A stretch of DNA of 20,023 nt from a virus: IMG/VR virus record IMGVR_UViG_3300001533_000681, positions 1-20,023 of that record. The stretch is one strand, 5' to 3'. Shown in pieces: positions 1 to 5,977 of this stretch. The notes beneath the pieces were generated by a model. It saw only the letters and a list, made by a program, of their open reading frames with translations, was not told where the DNA came from and ran no database searches. The stretch's first letter is position 1. The number at the start of each line of letters is the position of its first letter. A program made the position numbers and the translations under genes.

Positions 1-62
1 AATTATTAATTATATATATATTAATATATAAATATATTAATATATTAATATTATTATATATA
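1..62. other. A/T-only tract, possible DNA-unwinding region
   Basis: The first 62 bases contain only A and T, mostly alternating TA/AT steps with many short self-complementary stretches. Such DNA melts easily. It lies just upstream of a tandem repeat array and an early promoter, an arrangement compatible with a replication origin or a strongly AT-rich upstream element. No gene is visible here. A TATAAATA octamer occurs at 27-34 but could arise by chance in this composition. An origin role is inference only. Confidence 0.4.
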
Positions 63-78
63 CTTTAAGTATAATAAA

Positions 79-154
79 GCCCCCTTAAAAATTTTACGGT
101 ACTATAAAAAAGTTACAGCACCATAAAAATTTTATAGTACCTTAAAAAGTTAAC
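79..154. repeat. Tandem 19-bp repeats with GTAC-centred near-palindromes
   Basis: Four consecutive 19-base units start at 79, 98, 117 and 136. Units 98, 117 and 136 are clearly related (R-G-Y-A-C-Y-W-T-AAAAA pattern); unit 79 is degenerate. Seen with its left flank, each unit is an 18-bp near-palindrome of the form TTTTAY-RGTACY-WTAAAA, at 92-109, 111-128 and 130-147. Because the unit is nearly symmetric, the first copy and the reverse complement of the third give a perfect 12-bp inverted repeat (98-109 with 130-141). The same element recurs at 5001-5037, also next to an early promoter. This looks like tandem binding sites for a dimeric DNA-binding protein, or iterons. The protein that binds is unknown. 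Confidence 0.7.
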
Positions 155-178
155 AAATGAAAAAAATTATATTTACTA

Positions 179-206
179 TTGACTTTTTTATAAAAAATAT
201 TATATT
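179..206 (+). promoter_or_regulatory. Sigma-70-like early promoter upstream of gp46
   Basis: TTGACT at 179-184 and TATATT at 201-206, spaced 16 bases, resemble -35 and -10 boxes for a host housekeeping RNA polymerase. Transcription would start near 213 and lead into the gp46 gene at 244. The surroundings are very AT-rich, so the -10 box alone is weak evidence. The -35 match, and a similar arrangement before the gene at 5053, support the call. Confidence 0.5.
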
Positions 207-243
207 AACATATATTGATTAATCCCGTGGAGTTTTTATTTTA

Positions 244-2013
244 ATGAAATTGACATTTGAGAGTGCTGAATTTAAAAATATTTTATCATTTGGTAATAAA
301 GTAACAAAGATAGAATTTAATAACGGTCTAAATTTAATAACTGGTAATAATGGTTCTGGTAAGTCTTCTGCTCTACTTGATACATTATCATTTTGTCTAT
401 TTGGACAACCATATCGTAAAATCAAAATTGATGACCTCATCAATAGATATAACAGAAAAAATCTTGAAGTTACCTACACATTTTTGATAAATGATAACAA
501 ATATGTCTTGACAAGAGGATTAAAACCTAAAAAGTTATCTATAACTAAAAATGGTATTCCAGTGAAAATTCTTTCATCAAAAGGTTTAACTCAGGATGAA
601 ATTAATAAGATTATTGGCATAAACTATAACATATTTAAACAAATTATCTCATTGTCAATAAATCACAATGAACCGTTTTTAAAATTACCTCTTCCTAAAA
701 AACGTGAAATTATTGAACAAATATTTTCAATTGATGTATTTGCCGGAATGACAAAAATTGTTAAAAATGAAATTAAAGATTTAAAAGTCAAAATTGGAAT
801 CTCAAATAACACTATTACACTTTTAACACAATCGATTAAAGAAGACGATGAAAGAATAAAAGAACTTGAGGAGACTAAAAAACGATTTGAAGATGATAAA
901 AAGAATGAAATTAAAGATGTTGATGTTGAAATTAGACAATATAAAAATAAATTAATCGAAATAAAAGAAAATGGTAAACGACTCGCAGAAGACCTCAAGA
1001 AATTAAAACCAATTGACAATAGAGAAGAATTAAATTCTAAAAAAGAAAGTATTATATCTAAAATTGCAGAATATAAACTTAAAGTAAAAAATTCTGAAGA
1101 TGATATTGAGTTTCTTGAATCTCATGATGTTTGCCCAACATGTAATAATAAAATCTCAAATGAATATAAAAAATCTCAAATTAAAAATTTAAGTGAGATT
1201 AAGACCAAAAATGAATTGTCAATTGAATTATATGAAGAAGAATTAAAAGTTATTAATGATGATATTGAAGATATTGAACAAGACATTTACAAATATGAAG
1301 TGAAAAAAAGTAATGTTCAAACTTTAAAAGATAAAGCAAAAGATATACAATCTCGTTTGACTAGCTACGAGAACAGAAGAAAAACAATTGAAGATAGAAC
1401 ATTTGATTTTGACATCGCCAAAGCAAAAGAAGACCTTAAAAACAAAAAACAACAGTTTAGTGATATACAAGCAAGAGTGGCACAGGAAGAACAGGATTTA
1501 AATTATAGAAACATTGTAGTAAAGGCATTATCCGATACTGGAATTAAATCATATGTTTTTGAAGAGATGATTCCTATTTTAAATTATAATATCAATGAAT
1601 ATCTCACGTTATTTGAATTGCCCATTGTCATCAAATTTGATAAGTTTATGGAAGAAAACATTAAAGTGGTTAATATTGGTCTCGAAAATGTTTCTTATTA
1701 TTGTTTCTCTGAAGGGGAGAAGAAGAGGATAGACATGTCCATTCTTCTCTCCTTTATTGCTATCAAAAAATCACTAGCAACATGGAATTGTAATTTATTG
1801 GTTATTGATGAATTGTTTGATAGTTCAATTGACGAAGTGGGATTAGAGAAGTTAATTGAAAGTATGAACAATATGATTGATGATGAAAACAATTTAGGAA
1901 TATACATCATATCACATAGATTAAAAAAAGAATATTTTTCACAATTTGAATCACTCATTGAGATTCAAAAGAAAGGAAATGGATTTTCGACAATTAAATA
2001 TTTAAAGGATTAA
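244..2013 (+). CDS. 46: Recombination nuclease ATPase subunit, gp46/SbcC/Rad50-like
   Basis: Large subunit of the phage Mre11-Rad50-type complex that processes DNA ends for recombination-dependent replication. The 589-residue protein has the full SMC/Rad50 layout. There is a Walker A motif at 34-41 (GNNGSGKS), a Q-loop glutamine near 133, long charged coiled-coil arms at about 175-290 and 305-425, and a zinc-hook CPTC at 297-300 between them. The ABC signature FSEGEKKR is at 488-495, Walker B LLVIDELFD at 518-526 and the H-loop histidine at 558. Length is close to T4 gp46 (about 560). A GTGGAG ribosome site precedes the ATG. Its partner gp47 lies two genes downstream, whereas in T4 47 directly precedes 46. 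Family assignment is secure. Confidence 0.95.
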   Translation: MKLTFESAEFKNILSFGNKVTKIEFNNGLNLITGNNGSGKSSALLDTLSFCLFGQPYRKIKIDDLINRYNRKNLEVTYTFLINDNKYVLTRGLKPKKLSITKNGIPVKILSSKGLTQDEINKIIGINYNIFKQIISLSINHNEPFLKLPLPKKREIIEQIFSIDVFAGMTKIVKNEIKDLKVKIGISNNTITLLTQSIKEDDERIKELEETKKRFEDDKKNEIKDVDVEIRQYKNKLIEIKENGKRLAEDLKKLKPIDNREELNSKKESIISKIAEYKLKVKNSEDDIEFLESHDVCPTCNNKISNEYKKSQIKNLSEIKTKNELSIELYEEELKVINDDIEDIEQDIYKYEVKKSNVQTLKDKAKDIQSRLTSYENRRKTIEDRTFDFDIAKAKEDLKNKKQQFSDIQARVAQEEQDLNYRNIVVKALSDTGIKSYVFEEMIPILNYNINEYLTLFELPIVIKFDKFMEENIKVVNIGLENVSYYCFSEGEKKRIDMSILLSFIAIKKSLATWNCNLLVIDELFDSSIDEVGLEKLIESMNNMIDDENNLGIYIISHRLKKEYFSQFESLIEIQKKGNGFSTIKYLKD

Positions 2014-2023
2014 CGGTAAGCAT

Positions 2024-2383
2024 ATGGTTTACGTGGACAATAAAGACTTTTTAAGATTGCTTATTGAATACAAAAAAACAGGAAGTAGAAAAGCCTACAA
2101 TGAGATAGGTAAGATTTTTAGATTAATCGCAATTAACATTCTCAACAAGCCGAGTTTTATAAATTATACTCAGGACAGAAAAGATGAGATGATAAGTGAA
2201 GCCACCTTTGTTATGTGTAGGTATGTTCATTTATTTGATGAAAATAAATCTTCAAATCCATTTGCGTATTTTACACGATACGCATACAATGCATTCTATT
2301 TGTATTTCAAAAAAAATAAAAGAATAAAAAACACATTTATTAGTTTATCTTTCATTGAAAATTTTGATAAGGAATTAATGTAA
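2024..2383 (+). CDS. 55: Late-transcription sigma factor, gp55-like (short form)
   Basis: In T4, gp55 binds host RNA polymerase core and recognises the TATAAATA box of late promoters. This 119-residue protein matches gp55 as I remember it: YVDNKDFLRLLIEYK near the N-terminus (T4 YVNNKELLQAIIDWK), YTQDRKDEMI (T4 YTQSWKQEMI), and a FDENKSSNPFAYFTRYAYNAF stretch (T4 [21 protein letters not shown]). This is the sigma region 2 equivalent. The protein is much shorter than T4 gp55 (185 residues), lacking most of the C-terminal third, yet it ends in SLSFIENF (107-114), similar to the SLDFLYE sliding-clamp-binding tail of T4 gp55. It starts 10 bases after gp46 with only a weak ribosome site. TATAAATA boxes elsewhere in the window support the role. 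Confidence 0.85.
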   Translation: MVYVDNKDFLRLLIEYKKTGSRKAYNEIGKIFRLIAINILNKPSFINYTQDRKDEMISEATFVMCRYVHLFDENKSSNPFAYFTRYAYNAFYLYFKKNKRIKNTFISLSFIENFDKELM

Positions 2384-2385
2384 AG

Positions 2386-3450
2386 ATGAATAACAATATT
2401 TGTATTTTGACAGATACTCATTTTGGGTATGAAAATAATTCAGAACAGGTATTAGAAAGTAGTATTCGCTTTTTTGAAGAAGTATTAGTGCCTTTTCTGA
2501 ATAAAAATAAAATTAACAATATATTTATTCTTGGAGATTTATTTGAATCAAGAACGACTATTAATACACGAACACACAACATCGTATTTGATTTGTTTGA
2601 TAAAACTCTAAAAGATTTTGAAATTTATATTCTGATTGGTAATCATGATATTTATTATAATTCGACAACAGATGTTCATTCTCTGAAGTTTCTTTACAAA
2701 TTCGATAATGTCACTGTAGTTGATAAACCACAAATTATAAAAATACTAAATAAAGATATATTGATGATTCCGTGGATGGTTAATCAAAAAGATATTCCTG
2801 ATATTATGCAAGAATATCCTGCTGAAACGGTAATGGGGCATTTTGATATTGCAGGATTTAGTTTTAATAAACATGTTTTAAGTAAGAATGGAATTGACCC
2901 GACAACGTTTAGACGTGCCAAGAAGATATTTTCTGGTCATTTTCATACACGAAGTGATAGAGATATTGGAGAAACCAGATTTGTGTATGTTGGTACTCCA
3001 TATCAATTAACAAGAGCGGATATGGATGAAGAGAGAGGATTTATAATTTACAATTTGAGAACAAACAAACATAAATTCTTTTCAAATGACGTATCAACAA
3101 AATTTGTACAATTGGAATATCCTAAACGCTTTACAGAAGAAATGATTAAAAATAATCGTGTTGATGTGGTTATTAAATATAAAGATGATGAATATACACC
3201 TGAAGAATATAATAAATACATTGAGAAAATAGAAAAATTATATCCTGTTAAATTATCACCTGTGTATATCAATATATCAGATGATAAAGTGGATATTGAT
3301 ATTAAGGCATGTAATTTATCCTCTATTCCAGATTTAATGAAAAATTATGTTGAGGCAATGAAACTTAAATCTAAAGATAAAGAAGAGGTTTATAAGATTC
3401 TTGCCAGACTTTACTTTATGATAAAATTACAGGAGAAGTTTAATGTGTAA
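2386..3450 (+). CDS. 47: Recombination nuclease subunit, gp47/SbcD/Mre11-like
   Basis: Metallophosphoesterase-type nuclease subunit that pairs with gp46 to resect DNA ends. The 354-residue protein (T4 gp47 is about 340) carries the ordered metal-binding motifs: D10-T-H12, GDLFE at 50-54, GNHD at 85-88, GHFD at 151-154 and GHFH at 184-187. The C-terminal half, about 220-354, is less conserved and probably contains the capping and gp46-binding parts. The ATG lies 2 bases after the gp55 stop, implying translational coupling. Its last codons overlap the next gene by 8 bases. Both gp46 and gp47 retain all visible catalytic residues. Confidence 0.95.
   Translation: MNNNICILTDTHFGYENNSEQVLESSIRFFEEVLVPFLNKNKINNIFILGDLFESRTTINTRTHNIVFDLFDKTLKDFEIYILIGNHDIYYNSTTDVHSLKFLYKFDNVTVVDKPQIIKILNKDILMIPWMVNQKDIPDIMQEYPAETVMGHFDIAGFSFNKHVLSKNGIDPTTFRRAKKIFSGHFHTRSDRDIGETRFVYVGTPYQLTRADMDEERGFIIYNLRTNKHKFFSNDVSTKFVQLEYPKRFTEEMIKNNRVDVVIKYKDDEYTPEEYNKYIEKIEKLYPVKLSPVYINISDDKVDIDIKACNLSSIPDLMKNYVEAMKLKSKDKEEVYKILARLYFMIKLQEKFNV
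3421..3445 (+). repeat. Direct repeat of a translation start region, copy 1
   Basis: ATAAAATTA, then CA, then GGAGAAGTTTAATG. Apart from the two extra bases this is identical to 3704-3726. It covers the last codons of gp47, the ribosome site and the start codon of the CxxC gene. The two copies bracket that gene. Confidence 0.75.
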
Positions 3451-3724
3451 AATTGGTGATGTAGTTAAAATTGAAATATTTCCAGAAATATGTTGTGAAA
3501 TATGTAATGACGTAATTCATAATCACATGACATGTATTGTTTGTAAAGATGATTATGCCCCAACTTCTGAATATAGTAGTTTAATTGGAACTATATGTGG
3601 TGAAGCTAATAAAATATCCTGTGAAAATTGTGGAACAATTTACAAATTTGTAGATGAACCGTCATATGAAACACGTTACGATGAAAATGTAAAAGTTGAA
3701 ATAATAAAATTAGGAGAAGTTTAA
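3443..3724 (+). CDS. Small CxxC zinc-ribbon-like protein, unknown function
   Basis: I do not recognise this 93-residue protein. It has three CxxC pairs (18-21, 31-34, 60-63), additional cysteines at 2, 17 and 52 and histidines at 26 and 28, consistent with binding one or two zinc ions. The C-terminal third is acidic and basic mixed with no motif. No signal peptide or membrane segment is seen. Good AGGAG ribosome site at 3431-3435. It overlaps gp47 by 8 bases and the next gene by 1 base (TAATG). The sequence around its start is nearly repeated around the start of the next gene (3421-3445 and 3704-3726), so the gene is bracketed by short direct repeats. A nucleic-acid or protein adaptor role is a guess. 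Confidence 0.75.
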   Translation: MCKIGDVVKIEIFPEICCEICNDVIHNHMTCIVCKDDYAPTSEYSSLIGTICGEANKISCENCGTIYKFVDEPSYETRYDENVKVEIIKLGEV

Positions 3725-3726
3725 TG
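3704..3726 (+). repeat. Direct repeat of a translation start region, copy 2
   Basis: ATAAAATTA followed directly by GGAGAAGTTTAATG, covering the end of the CxxC gene, the ribosome site and the ATG of the glycosyltransferase. It matches copy 1 (3421-3445) over 23 bases with a 2-base gap. Confidence 0.75.
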
Positions 3727-4932
3727 AGTATAGTTAGTTTACTACCAACATCAGAAATGGATGTGTTTAAAGAACAATTAAACAATCCAAATAAAAATTA
3801 TAAAAATGTGACTCAAAAGAACGATTCTATTGTAAAGATACAAAAGAATGTTGTAATTAGTTATCCGAGTGATAGTACTGGTTGTGGACATATAAGAAAT
3901 ATATTTCCTATGCAGTATTTGAATTCTGTTTTTGGAAAGACAGGAAGATTTAATTTACTTATGGGAGCACAGGGAATGTTCATCATGCAACCAGAAATAT
4001 TGCAAAGAACCAGAAGTATATTTTTCCAAAGAACAATGGCACCGCAACAAATTCCTGTGGTCAGACAATATAAAGAACTCCAAAAGAAATTTAACTTCAA
4101 AATGATTTATGATATTGATGATTTTATTTGGGATGGTACTGAATTAGGTGAAGAGATACCAAAATATAATTTTGGTAAAAAAACAATCTCACCAGAAGTC
4201 CAACAAGCATCCATAGAGATAATGAAGTTAATGGACGTGGTTTGTGTCTCTACAAAATTTTTAGGTGATTATATAGCCTCTAAAGACGTTGAGAAGAGTA
4301 AGATTAAAGTGATACACAATACTGTGGCTCAAGCATTTTGGGGAAGTCAAAGAAAACCACCTATTACAAAAAAATTAAGAAAGCCAAAAGTTATTTGGTC
4401 TGCTTCTCCTACACACTGGAGTGATGAATATAAAATGGCAGGAGATATGGATAATGCTTGGCAGGAATGGGTAATCAATTCTGTAATTGATGGAAAGATA
4501 GATTTCTTTCAGATGGGTGGATGTCCTTGGTTTTTTAAACCAATTGAAAAGAAAATCACAGTTGTTCCGTGGTTGCATTCATACCAGTATCATTTAGCAA
4601 TTCTAAATATTAGACCAGATTTTGGTATTTCCCCGCTCGTGCCGAACTACTTCAACTACTCAAAATCATATATAAAATATCAGGAATATTGTGCTGTTGG
4701 TGCATTAGGTATTGGAACATTCTTTACAAATGGAAGACCATCACCGTATGATATTTGTCAGGTTAAGGTTCCTGATACAATAACAGTTGAGCAGATTGAT
4801 AAGCTATTTGATGACTTATGTGAACCAGAAAAATATAATCAAATTGTTTTGAATCAATATAAACAAATGATGGATAACCATTGGTATACTGAGTCACCGG
4901 GATACGTTAATATGTTGATGGAAATTTTTTAA
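3724..4932 (+). CDS. GT-B-fold glycosyltransferase (GT4-like)
   Basis: A 402-residue predicted glycosyltransferase. The N-terminal domain has a Rossmann-like start VVISYPSDSTGCGHIR (43-58) and the conserved YDIDDFIWDG (129-138), typical of GT4-type enzymes. VVCVST at 172-177 is the usual inter-domain strand. The C-terminal domain holds a donor-binding stretch (309-330) with FN..KS.IKY.EYCAVGALGI, matching the FN-KS-K-EY-A-G pattern of nucleotide-sugar binding. There is no signal peptide or membrane segment. It is co-translated with the preceding genes (1-base overlap). T4 has its DNA alpha-glucosyltransferase between genes 55 and 47, so sugar addition to modified phage DNA is a reasonable guess. 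Modification of a structural or host component is the alternative. No hydroxymethylase is in the window. Confidence 0.75.
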   Translation: MSIVSLLPTSEMDVFKEQLNNPNKNYKNVTQKNDSIVKIQKNVVISYPSDSTGCGHIRNIFPMQYLNSVFGKTGRFNLLMGAQGMFIMQPEILQRTRSIFFQRTMAPQQIPVVRQYKELQKKFNFKMIYDIDDFIWDGTELGEEIPKYNFGKKTISPEVQQASIEIMKLMDVVCVSTKFLGDYIASKDVEKSKIKVIHNTVAQAFWGSQRKPPITKKLRKPKVIWSASPTHWSDEYKMAGDMDNAWQEWVINSVIDGKIDFFQMGGCPWFFKPIEKKITVVPWLHSYQYHLAILNIRPDFGISPLVPNYFNYSKSYIKYQEYCAVGALGIGTFFTNGRPSPYDICQVKVPDTITVEQIDKLFDDLCEPEKYNQIVLNQYKQMMDNHWYTESPGYVNMLMEIF

Positions 4933-4941
4933 AAATAAATA

Positions 4942-4970
4942 TTGACAAGACCACTAGAATTTATCATATT
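4942..4970 (+). promoter_or_regulatory. Sigma-70-like early promoter upstream of DHH gene and replication operon
   Basis: A perfect TTGACA at 4942-4947 is followed after 17 bases by CATATT (4965-4970); TATTAT at 4967-4972 is an alternative -10. Transcription would begin near 4978, so the GTAC palindromes at 5001-5037 would lie in the transcribed leader, suited to repression by a bound protein. This promoter probably drives the long replication operon through gp32. Confidence 0.6.
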
Positions 4971-5000
4971 ATAGTCAAAGTGATTGATAAAGTGATAACT

Positions 5001-5044
5001 TTTTATGGTACTATAAAAAATTTAAGGTACTATAAAAATTTTAA
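5001..5044. repeat. Two tandem copies of the GTAC-centred 19-bp element
   Basis: 19-base units begin at 5007 and 5026, identical over their first 14 bases (GGTACTATAAAAAW). With the left flank they form 18-bp near-palindromes at 5001-5018 (TTTTAT-GGTACT-ATAAAA) and 5020-5037. They match the elements at 92-147, with the same 19-base period. The second copy runs into the AAGGAG ribosome site (5043-5048) of the gene at 5053, so a bound protein could affect transcription, and an RNA-level effect on translation is also conceivable. Confidence 0.75.
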
Positions 5045-5052
5045 GGAGATTT

Positions 5053-5949
5053 ATGAAGAAAATACCATTGGGTGCAAGGATTCTAAACATTACACATGTT
5101 GACCTTGATGGTTGTGGATGCAGTATAGTTTTAGGAAATGTCTATAAAAATATCACATATATTTTCTCATCGTTTTATAACATTGATGAAAAGTTAGAAA
5201 TCATAAATTATGATAATTATGATTATGTAATTTTAACAGATATTTATCCATCAGAAAGAAAATATTTAAAAATTTCTGATAAAATTATAATGATTGACCA
5301 TCATCCATCTGATTTACATGACCCCAAAAGAATGAGATTTGTAATTCCAGATAAAAAAGTTTGTGCAACGGTATTGGTAAAATACTTTGTTGAAAAAATG
5401 TACGATATTAAACTATCTCATCTGGATAAATTTGCAACTTTCATTAATGATTATGATGTTTGGAATCTAAAATATCCTGAAAGTAAACAATTGAATGATT
5501 TAATGTTTTACAAATATAGACCATCAAATTTTAGAGACGAGTTTATGGACGGACGTGTTGACTTTACAAATGAGGAGGTTGATTTTCTACAAAAATTAGA
5601 TGAAAAATTTCAAAAAGTTTACGATGAATTAGAAGTACATGAATTTGATAATATTAATGCATGTGTAGTTTTTGAAAATGACTTCGTAAATGAGATTGCC
5701 GACAAATTGATTAAAGAAGAGGGATACAATTTAGTTGTAGTTAAACATCCTAAGAAGGGAAGATGTTCTCTTCGTACAAGTTCTGAAGATATTAACATAG
5801 GACAAGTGCTTGAAGATTTTGGTTGGGGTGGTGGACATCCCAAAAGTGCGGGTATCTTTGTTAAAAATGATATGGAATTTCATAACAAAATGGAAACGTT
5901 AGAACGTCATCTTTATTCAAAATTTGAAATAATAAGAAAACAAAAATAA
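5053..5949 (+). CDS. DHH-family phosphoesterase
   Basis: A 298-residue DHH/DHHA1 phosphoesterase, the superfamily of RecJ nuclease and NrnA-type oligonucleotidase/pAp phosphatase. Motif I is H15-V-D17-L-D19-G, motif II includes T62-D63, motif III is D82-H83-H84, and motif IV is probably the D at 133-135 (NDYD). The C-terminal DHHA1 part has GWGGGHPKSAG (257-267), the usual substrate-binding glycine/histidine loop. All expected metal ligands are present. At about 300 residues it is closer in size to NrnA-type enzymes than to full RecJ. It may degrade short oligonucleotides from recombination and primer removal, or trim 5' ends. The exact substrate cannot be told. Good ribosome site AAGGAG at 5043. 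It is the first gene of the operon. Confidence 0.85.
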   Translation: MKKIPLGARILNITHVDLDGCGCSIVLGNVYKNITYIFSSFYNIDEKLEIINYDNYDYVILTDIYPSERKYLKISDKIIMIDHHPSDLHDPKRMRFVIPDKKVCATVLVKYFVEKMYDIKLSHLDKFATFINDYDVWNLKYPESKQLNDLMFYKYRPSNFRDEFMDGRVDFTNEEVDFLQKLDEKFQKVYDELEVHEFDNINACVVFENDFVNEIADKLIKEEGYNLVVVKHPKKGRCSLRTSSEDINIGQVLEDFGWGGGHPKSAGIFVKNDMEFHNKMETLERHLYSKFEIIRKQK

Positions 5950-5977
5950 TAAGAAACAAATTGTAGGAGAAACGGTA

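Noticed and set aside
27-34. TATAAATA octamer as a late promoter
   Set aside because: It is embedded in a 62-base A/T-only tract where such an octamer can easily arise by chance, and the downstream genes are expected to be early.
98-141. 12-bp perfect inverted repeat as a terminator hairpin
   Set aside because: The stem is A/T-rich with a 20-base loop and is better explained by tandem near-palindromic repeats, the third copy pairing with the first.
663-1019. Long open frame on the - strand inside gp46
   Set aside because: It lies wholly opposite a certain gene, has low-complexity serine/leucine-rich sequence typical of the antisense of AT-rich coding DNA, and has no recognisable motif. The other - strand frames were rejected for the same reason.
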